Part shown: in pieces, positions 36,195 through 43,676 of the stretch
How the letters are laid out: every line of letters begins with the position of its first letter
Position numbering within the stretch: the first letter of the stretch is position 1
Assembly: GCA_949294665.1 (NCBI GenBank)
Contig: CASFID010000048.1
Span: 62,001-126,000 of the forward strand
Origin: an uncultured Eubacteriales bacterium
GTDB taxonomy: Bacteria; Bacillota; Clostridia; Lachnospirales; Lachnospiraceae
Length of the DNA: 64,000 nucleotides
Reading direction: 5' to 3'
Notes under the pieces: generated by a model
Seen by the model: only the letters and a program-made list of their open reading frames with translations
Told to the model about the DNA's origin: nothing
Databases searched by the model: none
Translations under genes and position numbers: made by a program

Positions 36195-36195
36195 T
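36187..36195 (+). promoter_or_regulatory. Extended -10 element for the DUF5685/J-domain operon
   Basis: TGGTATAAT overlaps the last codons and stop of the bile salt hydrolase gene, about 97 bases before the next start. No clear -35 is seen. Confidence 0.45.
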
Positions 36196-36291
36196 ATCTG
36201 CACGGCGTAAAATGCTGAGGTACTTTCCGGGGAACAGAAAGAAGCTCACGGAACAAAAGCCTGCCGGCAGGATATATGACGGGAGAATGGT

Positions 36292-37128
36292 ATGTTTGGA
36301 TATGTGACGATATGTGAACCTGAGTTAAAGGTAAAGGACTTAAAGAAATATAAGGCGTATTACTGTGGACTGTGCAGAGCGCTGAAAGAAGAATACGGGT
36401 TTGTGGGACAGATGACGCTCACTTACGATATGACATTTGCCATCATCCTTTTATCATCGCTTTATGAAAATGTGGCAGACATGGAGATGCACAGGTGCAA
36501 GGTCCACCCCGTCAGGAAACAGATGATGCTCAGAAATGAGATCACTTCGTATGCGGCGGCTATGAATGTGCTGCTGGCTTACTATCATATGGACGACGAC
36601 TGGCACGACGACAGGAAAGTGACCAGTCTCATGACGAAGAGCATGCTGCAGGGAAAAGCCGGGAAGATCATTGAGAAGTATCCAAGACAGAGCAGGGCGA
36701 TACGGGAGGCGCTCCTGGAGCTTGCCGCCTGCGAAGAGGCCGGAAGTACAGATATTGACCGCACGGCAGGGTGTTTCGGAAAATTGATGGAGGAACTCTT
36801 CCTGTACAGGGAGGACGTCTGGGAGAAAGAACTGCGAAGGATGGGATTTTTCCTCGGGAAATTCATCTATCTTATGGACGCGTATGAGGACCTGCCGGAG
36901 GATCTCAGGAAAGACAGTTATAATCCTCTCAAGAAGATCTACGGAGAGCCGGAATATGAGGAGCGGATCAGGCAGATCCTGTGTATGATGATAGCGGAGA
37001 GTACGGCAGAATTTGAGAGGCTTCCGTGCCTTGCAGATGTGGACATTTTGCGTAATATATTGTATGATGGAGTCTGGAATCGTTATAATAAGATACAGAT
37101 GAAGAAAAGTGAGGAACAGAAACAATGA
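36292..37128 (+). CDS. DUF5685 family protein
   Basis: 278 residues, of unknown function. The N-terminus [20 protein letters not shown], then [14 protein letters not shown], is characteristic of DUF5685. It is helix-rich with scattered Cys (CGLC near 26-29) and His, possibly metal-binding ([13 protein letters not shown]). The last 4 bases overlap the following J-domain gene, so the two are coupled and probably work together. Confidence 0.75.
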   Translation: MFGYVTICEPELKVKDLKKYKAYYCGLCRALKEEYGFVGQMTLTYDMTFAIILLSSLYENVADMEMHRCKVHPVRKQMMLRNEITSYAAAMNVLLAYYHMDDDWHDDRKVTSLMTKSMLQGKAGKIIEKYPRQSRAIREALLELAACEEAGSTDIDRTAGCFGKLMEELFLYREDVWEKELRRMGFFLGKFIYLMDAYEDLPEDLRKDSYNPLKKIYGEPEYEERIRQILCMMIAESTAEFERLPCLADVDILRNILYDGVWNRYNKIQMKKSEEQKQ

Positions 37129-37799
37129 ATAAAAACCCGTATGATGTGCTGGGAGTTTCGCCGAGTGCGTCAGATGATGAGATAAAAAAGGCATACCGTG
37201 ATCTCACGCGAAAATATCATCCGGATGCGAACGTAGATAATCCCCTGGCTGATCTGGCAGAGGAAAAATTTAAAGAAGTGCAGGAAGCATATGATACGAT
37301 CATGCATGAGCGTTCCACGGGGAGTTCCGGGGGGTATTCCTATGGGAACAGTTCGTCTTCCGGCAGTTCCGGAGGGTATTCTTACGGCAACCCGGGGTAT
37401 GACGGTTATCAGAGCGCACAGCAGGATCCGAGACTGCAGGCGGCCGTCAACTACATCAACAGCAGACGTTTCCGGGAAGCTCTCAATACGCTGGATCAGA
37501 TACCGGAACGCTCGGCGCTCTGGTATTACTTAAGCGGCTGCGCGAACGCGGGACTTGGCAATAATGTTCTGGCCAGAGACCACGCGGCGCAGGCGGTCAA
37601 TATGGAGCCGAACAATCTGCAGTACAGGCAGCTTTTAAACCAGCTTGATTTCAGCAGCAGAAGATATCAGAACAGCCCGTATGGCAATGGATATGGCGGA
37701 GGATATTCATCCTGCGGAACCGGAAATATGTGCTGTGATCTGTGTATCGCGGACCAGCTCTGTGAATGTATGGGAGGAGATCTTTGCACATGCATATAA
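37125..37799 (+). CDS. J-domain co-chaperone with TPR-like region and Cys-rich tail
   Basis: 224 residues. The N-terminal J domain (about 4-63) has the HPD motif in KYHPDAN. A Gly/Ser/Tyr-rich linker follows (about 66-100), then a TPR-like helical region ([24 protein letters not shown]), and a tail with eight cysteines in the last 30 residues. This is not classical DnaJ (no central zinc fingers). It would recruit Hsp70 (DnaK) to some client, perhaps linked to the coupled DUF5685 protein or the downstream membrane protein. Confidence 0.85.
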   Translation: MNKNPYDVLGVSPSASDDEIKKAYRDLTRKYHPDANVDNPLADLAEEKFKEVQEAYDTIMHERSTGSSGGYSYGNSSSSGSSGGYSYGNPGYDGYQSAQQDPRLQAAVNYINSRRFREALNTLDQIPERSALWYYLSGCANAGLGNNVLARDHAAQAVNMEPNNLQYRQLLNQLDFSSRRYQNSPYGNGYGGGYSSCGTGNMCCDLCIADQLCECMGGDLCTCI

Positions 37800-38320
37800 A
37801 GGCGAAGACGGTGGCGCTTGGCGGCCTGCTTCTTGCGCTCACTGTGGTATTTATGGCTCTTGGAAGCATTATTGAGACCAGTACATTGTTTTTGCTGGCG
37901 GCGGCTTCTTTCTTTGTGGGGATCGTTGTCCGCGAGTTTGGGCTTAAGGCCGGCGGCGCGTTCTATCTGGCGGCGGTGCTTCTCGGATTCATCACAGCGC
38001 CTAACAAGTTTTATGTGCTTACATTTGCAGCAATGGGGCTCTATATCTGGGGTATAGAGGCTGTCTGGAGATGGCTTGAAAAGCAGTCCGGGATGAGCCG
38101 GCGCTATAAAGTTTTCTGGATTTCCAAATACGTGATCTTTAATATCGTATACCTTCCCCTTGTCTTCCTCTTCAGAGATATGCTTTTCGCGCAGGCGGCA
38201 TCGGATACGATCATGATCGCCGTGATCGTGGGAGGACAGATCGGACTGTTCGTCTATGACAGGGCTTATGATTATGTGCAGACACATATATGGGGAAAGA
38301 TAAGAGGCAGGGTGCTGTGA
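37790..38320 (+). CDS. Membrane protein, unknown function
   Basis: 176 residues, about five hydrophobic segments. I start at ATG 37790, which overlaps the J-domain stop and follows GGGAGGAG by about 11 bases; ATG 37766 is upstream of that site. The pattern [38 protein letters not shown] resembles the first helices of ECF-type substrate-binding or DUF-type membrane proteins common in Lachnospiraceae, but I cannot assign a substrate. Third gene of the operon. Confidence 0.65.
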   Translation: MHIKAKTVALGGLLLALTVVFMALGSIIETSTLFLLAAASFFVGIVVREFGLKAGGAFYLAAVLLGFITAPNKFYVLTFAAMGLYIWGIEAVWRWLEKQSGMSRRYKVFWISKYVIFNIVYLPLVFLFRDMLFAQAASDTIMIAVIVGGQIGLFVYDRAYDYVQTHIWGKIRGRVL

Positions 38321-38552
38321 GAGCGGCGGCGATTTAATATTTGCCGGCGTATCATCATCATAAAAAATGACAAAAAGGAAGAGCCACATTTCTGCGGCTC
38401 AAAGGGGGAAAAAGTTTATGAAAAAGTGTTCTTTTTAAGAACAATTATAGTATATGTGAAAGTTGTGTAAAAAGTGTGTTCAACTTTTGAATGGATTATG
38501 AACAAATATATAAATAAATGTGAAAGTGGAGGATGGATTTTACTTAAAACTC
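38321..38552. other. Intergenic region without a recognised gene
   Basis: AT-rich gap before the ribU promoter. A GAGCC/GGCTC hairpin (38381-38385 with 38396-38400) is followed on the minus strand by TTCCTTTTT, which would terminate minus-strand transcripts, although no minus-strand gene is present. No open frame here has a convincing ribosome site. Confidence 0.5.
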
Positions 38553-38581
38553 TTGCAATTCTTTATGGAAAGAGTTATATT
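38553..38581 (+). promoter_or_regulatory. Promoter upstream of the FMN riboswitch
   Basis: TTGCAA (38553-38558) and TATATT (38576-38581) with a 17-base spacer. Confidence 0.7.
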
Positions 38582-38599
38582 AGTACACGTAAAAGGAAT

Positions 38600-38730
38600 A
38601 AGATCTTCGGGGTAGGGTGCAAGTCCCAACCGGCGGTACAGTCCGCGAACTGCTTTACAGCAGCCGAACCGGTGACTTTCGTTGCAGGGAGAATTCCGGT
38701 ACCGACAGTATAGTCTGGATGAGAGAAGAG
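38600..38730 (+). ncRNA. FMN riboswitch (RFN element)
   Basis: The conserved start ATCTTCGGGGTAGGGTG, the internal CAACCGGCGGT, AGCCGAACCGGTGA and TTGCAGGGAGAATTCCGGT segments, and the end GGATGAGAGAAGA are all present in order. It senses FMN and controls ribU downstream. Confidence 0.97.
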
Positions 38731-38786
38731 AATTATAGCCGTCCGTACGCGTGCGACAGGACGGCGGTCCATCGATTGAGAATCGG

Positions 38787-38819
38787 CTCCGGAAAGATGA
38801 TTTCCGGGGTTTTCTTTTT
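38787..38819 (+). terminator. Riboswitch terminator (expression platform)
   Basis: A 9-base stem, CTCCGGAAA (38787-38795) with TTTCCGGGG (38801-38809), is followed by a T-rich tract. It lies between the aptamer and ribU, so control is by transcription attenuation. Confidence 0.88.
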
Positions 38820-38933
38820 GCCGTAGTTTATTTTATACTGCAGGCAGAAACGACTGATGGATGTTTCCGTGAAGATTGCCTTTTTCAAAATAACATGCCG
38901 CATTATAGCGCGGCAGAAAAAGGAGAGAAGAAA

Positions 38934-39578
38934 ATGAGTACAGAAACAAAAACAACAGTTCAGTCACAAGGACAGATGAAAGAAAGATTTGGCGTAAGAG
39001 CGCTTGTGAACATCGGCATGCTCGCGGCGATCTCAGTGATCCTGATGCTTTTTGAGATCCCTCTGCCGTTCGCGCCGTCTTTCTATGAGATCGACTTCAG
39101 CGAGGTTCCTGTCATGGTGGGATGCTTTGCCATGGGCCCGTTCGCGGGAGCGCTCATAGAGTTTGTAAAGATCCTGCTTAACTTTGTCTTTACCGGGACG
39201 GACACCGCAGGCGTGGGTGAGCTTGCGAACTTTATCATAGGCTGTTCCCTCTGTGTGCCGGCAGGGCTGATCTACAGGAGGAAACGCACAAGAACGACGG
39301 CGCTGATCGGAATGGCGGTCGGAACGGTTGCCATGACCGTGATCGGGTGCGCAGTAAACGCTTACGTCCTTCTTCCGACTTATGCCACAGCGTTCGGAAT
39401 GCCGCTCGATGCTCTTGTGGAGATGGGAACAGCGGTGAATCCGGCCATCAACAGTCTGACTACATTCGTGTTCTTTGCGGTTGCGCCGTTTAACCTTCTG
39501 AAAGGCGTGCTTGTATCGGTCATTGTACTTCTCATTTACAAGAAGATCAGTCCTGTTTTCAGGATGCGTCTGTCATAA
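38934..39578 (+). CDS. ribU: Riboflavin ECF transporter S component RibU
   Basis: 214 residues, six membrane helices. Binds riboflavin and docks on the shared ECF energy module (not in this window). Typical sequences are FYEIDFSEVPVMVGCFAMGP and VEFVK-like IEFVKILLNF. The FMN riboswitch upstream confirms the riboflavin role. A polar N-terminus of about 20 residues precedes the first helix. Start ATG 38934 with AGGAGAG. Confidence 0.95.
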   Translation: MSTETKTTVQSQGQMKERFGVRALVNIGMLAAISVILMLFEIPLPFAPSFYEIDFSEVPVMVGCFAMGPFAGALIEFVKILLNFVFTGTDTAGVGELANFIIGCSLCVPAGLIYRRKRTRTTALIGMAVGTVAMTVIGCAVNAYVLLPTYATAFGMPLDALVEMGTAVNPAINSLTTFVFFAVAPFNLLKGVLVSVIVLLIYKKISPVFRMRLS

Positions 39579-39593
39579 AGCAGCATTATATTT

Positions 39594-39624
39594 CAGCGCC
39601 GGAGCATTTGTCGCACCGGCGCTG
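39594..39624 (+). other. Hairpin between ribU and the second S component
   Basis: A perfect 9-base GC-rich stem (CAGCGCCGG, 39594-39602, with 39616-39624) has no T-run. It may be a partial terminator or mRNA-stabilising element that separates the two genes. Confidence 0.5.
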
Positions 39625-39667
39625 TGTAATATGGATATTCTTTAGAAAAAGAAAGGATGTATACATA

Positions 39668-40234
39668 ATGCAAAAAGAAACGGAACAGAAAAATATATCA
39701 GAGGAGAGGAGAACTGCAAAACTGGTGAAAATGGGAGCGATGGTTGCACTCTCAGTCGCACTTGTCTATCTGATCCATTTTCCTATTTTCCCCGCTGTAG
39801 CCTTTCTGGAGTATGATCCTGCAGATATTCCGATACTGGTGGGGACATTTGCGTTTGGCCCCCTTGTCGGAATTGTTCTGACTGTAGTGACCTCGGTGAT
39901 ACAGGGATTGACTGTCAGCGCGTCAAGCGGCCTTTACGGTATACTGATGCATGTGATAGCGACCGGCGTGCTCGTCACAGTATCCGGTATAATTTATCGG
40001 CACAGGAAGACGAGAATGATGGCGGTTGTGTCTCTCCTCTGCGGAATGGCGGCAATGGCTGTATTTATGATGGGGGCAAATATGCTCATCACTCCGGTCT
40101 TCATGGGAGTTCCGGCAGAAACGGTATGGTCGCTGATGCCGTTTATCGTTGGTTTTAATGTGATCAAAGCAGGGATCAACGGAGGAGTCACATTCATTAT
40201 TTATAAAAGGATTGCCAATTTTTTGAGAAAATAG
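39668..40234 (+). CDS. ECF transporter S component, RibU-like paralogue
   Basis: 188 residues, five or six helices. It contains LEYDPADIPILVGTFAFGPLVG, the same region as in RibU (DFSEVPVMVG), so the two are related. The vitamin bound is not certain; riboflavin or a related flavin is likely from its position behind the FMN-controlled ribU. Start ATG 39668 with AAAGGATG. It uses an external ECF module like RibU. Confidence 0.85.
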   Translation: MQKETEQKNISEERRTAKLVKMGAMVALSVALVYLIHFPIFPAVAFLEYDPADIPILVGTFAFGPLVGIVLTVVTSVIQGLTVSASSGLYGILMHVIATGVLVTVSGIIYRHRKTRMMAVVSLLCGMAAMAVFMMGANMLITPVFMGVPAETVWSLMPFIVGFNVIKAGINGGVTFIIYKRIANFLRK

Positions 40235-40299
40235 GAATAGCCAGACTGGTATTCTGAAGCTGCTCAATTGCTGTAAAAAAAGGATCAGAAACAAAAAAA

Positions 40300-40328
40300 T
40301 TGACAAATTGAAAAGTTTATATTAGAAT
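40300..40328 (+). promoter_or_regulatory. Promoter of the SleB-like hydrolase gene
   Basis: TTGACA (40300-40305) and TAGAAT (40323-40328) with a 17-base spacer. It leaves a leader of about 100 bases. Confidence 0.7.
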
Positions 40329-40334
40329 ACCGCC

Positions 40335-40360
40335 TGTAACAAAATTGTAATATCTGTAAT
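40335..40360 (+). promoter_or_regulatory. WalR-type box
   Basis: TGTAAC-N5-TGTAAT (40335-40351) matches the WalR (YycF) direct-repeat consensus TGTWAH-N5-TGTWAH. A third TGTAAT follows at 40355-40360. The gene downstream is a cell-wall hydrolase, the classical WalR target. Confidence 0.6.
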
Positions 40361-40433
40361 AAAACTGAAAATAATAACATATATATTTAAAAGAAGTTTG
40401 TAAAGATATTGCAATAAGTTAGAGGAGGAGTAT

Positions 40434-41201
40434 ATGAAATATAATCAGAACAGGCGTATATTTCGTACATTTTACGCCGCTACAGCAAGTATGACTTTAT
40501 TAACAGGATTTACGAGCCTGGCAGCAGAACAGGATGCGTCTGACGCGATGACGCCTGCCCAGGTGCAGAACGAGGTCTCGATCGGGCAGGAAGAAATGCG
40601 GGAAGAGACAGGGCTACAGGATGACAGCGGATCGGAGGAAACCACATGGGAGCCTGTCTGGGGATTTACCGATATGGTGGAGGAAGTACAGGCTGACGCC
40701 GTGGATGACACTAAGACGGCGGCTGTCGATGCTCGGAAAGCATATCTGAAGAAAGTAGAAGAAGAGAAGAAAGCGGCGCAGGAAGCAGCGCGGCTGGCAG
40801 CGCAAAAGGCTGCGGAGAAAGCTGCGAAAGAGGCGGAGGAAGCAAAGCAGGCGGCAGCCGTCAGCGCATCTGCCTCAGAACAGGAACTTCTTGCCGCGCT
40901 GATCTTCTGCGAAGCAGGCAATCAGCCTTACGAGGGACAGGTCGCAGTCGGGGCGGTTGTGATGAATCGTGTGCGGAGCGGTTCTTTTCCGGACACGATC
41001 ACAGATGTGATCTATCAATCGGGACAGTTCACACCGGCAATGACGGGATGGCTTGATTCCGTTCTGGCCAGCGACGGGTATACGGATTCGGCAGTGCAGG
41101 CTGCGGCCGATGCGCTGGCAGGGAGCAATCCGGTGGGTGACTGTCTGTATTTCAGCACAGGCGGGGGCGGTTATCAGCTTGGCGATCATTTCTTCCGATA
41201 G
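40434..41201 (+). CDS. Secreted cell-wall hydrolase, SleB family
   Basis: 255 residues. Signal peptide (about 1-31, cut near SLAA), a polar region, then an Ala/Lys/Glu-rich coiled coil (about 98-142). The C-terminal hydrolase_2 (SleB) domain at about 145-255 has the catalytic Glu in LIFCEAGNQPYEGQ and the conserved AVGAVVMNRV, YQSGQF and YFSTGGGG. Such enzymes cut peptidoglycan glycan strands as lytic transglycosylases or cortex enzymes. The WalR-type box upstream points to vegetative wall turnover rather than germination. Confidence 0.93.
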   Translation: MKYNQNRRIFRTFYAATASMTLLTGFTSLAAEQDASDAMTPAQVQNEVSIGQEEMREETGLQDDSGSEETTWEPVWGFTDMVEEVQADAVDDTKTAAVDARKAYLKKVEEEKKAAQEAARLAAQKAAEKAAKEAEEAKQAAAVSASASEQELLAALIFCEAGNQPYEGQVAVGAVVMNRVRSGSFPDTITDVIYQSGQFTPAMTGWLDSVLASDGYTDSAVQAAADALAGSNPVGDCLYFSTGGGGYQLGDHFFR

Positions 41202-41265
41202 GAGACATGCAGGCTGCGCCCGGCGTACGGATATCAAAAGAAAATGTTATCAAAGGAGATAAGAG

Positions 41266-41757
41266 ATGGGGATAGAGGTAAGAGAATATGAAAAAAGGGA
41301 TATAAAAGAAGCTGTCGCCATATGGAATCAGGTCGTGGAAGACGGCGAAGCATTTCCCCAGACAGAACTGCTGACAGAAGAAAGCGGTGATGAATTCTTC
41401 CGTCAGCAGTCGTTTACCGGGATCGCATATGATACAGACCGGGGAGGAGTGACCGGCCTGTATATCCTGCACCCGAATAATATTGGGCGCTGCGGTCATA
41501 TCTGTAATGCCAGTTATGCGGTCAGAAAAGATATAAGAGGACGGCATATCGGCGAGAAGCTGGTGCTGCACTGTATGCAGAAAGGAAAAGAACTTGGGTT
41601 TGGCATTCTGCAGTTCAATGCGGTCGTCGCCAGCAATAAATATGCGCTGCAGCTTTACAGGAAGCTGGGCTTTGTCCGGCTCGGAACGATCCCGGGTGGT
41701 TTTCTGATGAAAGACGGCCATTATGAAGATATTATACCGCATTATCATCTCCTGTAG
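41266..41757 (+). CDS. GNAT family N-acetyltransferase
   Basis: 163 residues. Acetyl-CoA binding motif in the VRKDIRGRHIGEKLVLHCMQ region (R-x-x-G-x-G/A-like), then the C-terminal YRKLGF motif (about 138-143) and a beta strand ending GFLMKDG. The acceptor substrate is unknown; the N-terminal pattern IREYEKRDIKEAVAIWN is that of small-molecule acetyltransferases. Start ATG 41266 with AAAGGAGA. Confidence 0.88.
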   Translation: MGIEVREYEKRDIKEAVAIWNQVVEDGEAFPQTELLTEESGDEFFRQQSFTGIAYDTDRGGVTGLYILHPNNIGRCGHICNASYAVRKDIRGRHIGEKLVLHCMQKGKELGFGILQFNAVVASNKYALQLYRKLGFVRLGTIPGGFLMKDGHYEDIIPHYHLL

Positions 41758-41764
41758 GAAAGGC

Positions 41765-42457
41765 CTATTTCAGACTCAATGATCTCTCAGAATTTCGGAA
41801 GAATTTTTTTAATGCGTCTTTCAGTTTCTTTTTGTCATCCTGGAGCATTGCGGTCAGTACTTTGCTTCTGTAATATACGGAGTTTTCCCTGGAAGAAATC
41901 AGAGAAAGAATAGTTATAGAATCATCTTTCCTGATAGCCAGTATGGTCAGTAAAAGCTTGTACATCACGCTGTTGCCGCAGTATTTCCCGATTGTTGAAT
42001 CAATACCGCTTAAGATTCTTTCCATTTCTTCTCCGCTGGTGTTATCAGTGTCGATATTCAGCAGAGTTTCACGCGCTTCCCGTATATAGTTTCGTATCTC
42101 ATCGTTCATCTGATCGTAACATTCAAGATATACCTCGGTTTCGATCAGAGTCCGCGCGGTATATATTTCGTCATACTTATGTATATTCTGATGATACATC
42201 CATAAAACTGTTTCTTCCGGAATATTGCTGTTGTCGGTTACGTAAGTGCCGCCGCCGGGATGGATAGAGACAAGGCCGATCAAAGCCAATGCGCGTATTG
42301 CTTCCCGTACGCAGCTGCGGGTGACCTTGAACTTTTCGGAGAATGCACGCTCTGTAAGAAGCTTTTCTCCGGGCTTTACCTGACCGGATACGATCATTTG
42401 AGCGATGCTTTCGATCACTTTCTCGGATGCTGTTTTATTGTTCGTATTATCTTTCAT
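41765..42457 (-). CDS. GntR family regulator, FCD subfamily, of the CoA operon
   Basis: 230 residues from ATG 42457. A GTG at 42595 would add 46 N-terminal residues and overlap the upstream gene, but it has no ribosome site and the extra residues look unstructured. DNA-binding wing-helix at about 15-70 (LTERAFSEKFKVTRSCVREAIRAL), then an FCD domain. It lies directly downstream of the aldolase gene and near two identical operators (43498 and 43642), so it is very likely the repressor of the divergent catabolic genes. Its inducer is unknown. Confidence 0.85.
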   Translation of the reverse strand: MKDNTNNKTASEKVIESIAQMIVSGQVKPGEKLLTERAFSEKFKVTRSCVREAIRALALIGLVSIHPGGGTYVTDNSNIPEETVLWMYHQNIHKYDEIYTARTLIETEVYLECYDQMNDEIRNYIREARETLLNIDTDNTSGEEMERILSGIDSTIGKYCGNSVMYKLLLTILAIRKDDSITILSLISSRENSVYYRSKVLTAMLQDDKKKLKDALKKFFRNSERSLSLK

Positions 42458-42591
42458 GGTTATTGACGCTGCCCCCTGATTTATATGCCTTTGATTGATA
42501 CAAAGTGCATACTGATTTTCAGCATCCCTATTATAACTTAAAAGCGCCATTTCTTCCAGTTGTTTTATTCTCCTATTTTCAGTTTTTTCCT

Positions 42592-43476
42592 TCACTCATA
42601 TATCAGTTTCTGCTTTAAAATATTGTCGATCTTATTCTTGGCCGCATTGTCCAGAGGAAGGAGCGGACGCCTGACAGTACCGGCATCGATTCCCTGTCTG
42701 GTAAGAATATATTTTACAGAAGCGGGAAGTCCGAATTTCAGCAAAGTCTGAAGGATTTCCGTGGAATCGGTGATCGTCTTGTACAGATTAGGTCTTACGC
42801 GGGAATTGTACATCTTTATGACATTCTGGTACTGCGGCAGCATGAAATTAAACGTGCTTCCTATAAAACCATCGCAATTGTAATTCAGCATAGGTATCAT
42901 ACGGCTCTCAAACCCGCCCATGATCTTGATATTCGGATTAATAGCTTTGATACATTTTATCCGGTAAGACTGAAGATTTGTATGCTTTACGGCGCTGATA
43001 ACGCCGGATTTGAGGAGCTCCCTGATCTCCGGATCAAGAGTGTTGAGATCTTCATGGGTGCTTGAGGGTATGTCGTAATATAAAACAGGTGAATTTATGG
43101 CGACGGCGAGATCATAATAATAGTTTGCAATCTCTTTCGTAGAAAAAGAAAAATAAAATGGAGGAGTTGAGGCAATATTGGTAATACCACATGAGCGTGC
43201 CGCGCGTGCCATTTCAATCGCTGTATCTGTGCTGATGGCCCCTACATGTGCGTAGATCTTCGTTCTGTCGACGTAGCGCGAAGCCAGTTCAAACAAATGG
43301 ATACGTTCTTCCACAGTGAGAAGGAAACATTCACCTACACTTCCGGCTATGAAAAAACCGTCCACTCCTTCTTTTAAGTTTTTTTCCCATAATTTAGTCA
43401 TGGCAGAGTCACAGATACGATTGTTTTCGTCGTAAATGCTGACTGATGCAGAGATCATTTCTTTTTTAGCTATCAT
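42592..43476 (-). CDS. Dihydrodipicolinate synthase family aldolase
   Basis: 294 residues, class I aldolase barrel. The Schiff-base Lys is in SAVKHTNLQ (about 162); the carboxylate loop is GSVGECFLL and the catalytic Tyr is in YYDIPSSTHE. Members of this family split or make 2-oxo acids (N-acetylneuraminate lyase, 2-keto-3-deoxy-sugar acid aldolase, 4-hydroxy-2-oxoglutarate aldolase). True DapA is unlikely given the operon context. Start ATG 43474-43476. The promoter (43524-43552) is next to an operator at 43498. Confidence 0.88.
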   Translation of the reverse strand: MIAKKEMISASVSIYDENNRICDSAMTKLWEKNLKEGVDGFFIAGSVGECFLLTVEERIHLFELASRYVDRTKIYAHVGAISTDTAIEMARAARSCGITNIASTPPFYFSFSTKEIANYYYDLAVAINSPVLYYDIPSSTHEDLNTLDPEIRELLKSGVISAVKHTNLQSYRIKCIKAINPNIKIMGGFESRMIPMLNYNCDGFIGSTFNFMLPQYQNVIKMYNSRVRPNLYKTITDSTEILQTLLKFGLPASVKYILTRQGIDAGTVRRPLLPLDNAAKNKIDNILKQKLIYE

Positions 43477-43497
43477 GAGTCATTTCCCCTTTTGAGT

Positions 43498-43510
43498 TTG
43501 GTGGTACCAA
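43498..43510. promoter_or_regulatory. GntR-type operator, copy 1
   Basis: TTGGT-GGT-ACCAA, a 5+3+5 dyad between the aldolase promoter and its start codon. It has the same half-sites as copy 2 at 43642. Confidence 0.75.
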
Positions 43511-43523
43511 TAAGTTATAAACC

Positions 43524-43552
43524 AGTATAATACATACTGTAGACAAAAACAA
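43524..43552 (-). promoter_or_regulatory. Promoter of the aldolase-gntR pair
   Basis: On the minus strand TTGTTT (43547-43552) and TATACT (43524-43529) with a 17-base spacer. The operator lies just downstream. Confidence 0.6.
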
Positions 43553-43601
43553 TAGGACAAAATACACATAATTTAAAAGCCGTATTTGTAAGAAATATGC
43601 A

Positions 43602-43631
43602 TTGACAGTCAAGCGAAGTGCGGAATATGAT
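43602..43631 (+). promoter_or_regulatory. Promoter of the CoA-transferase/ABC operon
   Basis: TTGACA (43602-43607) and TATGAT (43626-43631) with an 18-base spacer. The operator at 43642 covers the expected start site. Confidence 0.7.
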
Positions 43632-43641
43632 AAAAAGGAAA

Positions 43642-43654
43642 TTGGTACCACCAA
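43642..43654. promoter_or_regulatory. GntR-type operator, copy 2
   Basis: TTGGT-ACC-ACCAA, the reverse complement of copy 1. It is placed at about +1 to +15 of the operon promoter, which suits a repressor. Confidence 0.75.
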
Positions 43655-43676
43655 AATAATAATTGTGAGGTGAAAC

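Noticed and set aside
38372-38400. Minus-strand terminator-like hairpin before ribU
   Set aside because: It has a GAGCC/GGCTC stem with a T-run, but no minus-strand gene lies upstream of it; may be chance in an AT-rich gap.
42458-42595. 46-residue N-terminal extension of the GntR regulator from a GTG start
   Set aside because: No ribosome site before the GTG and the extension is not typical of FCD-GntR proteins; kept only as an alternative.
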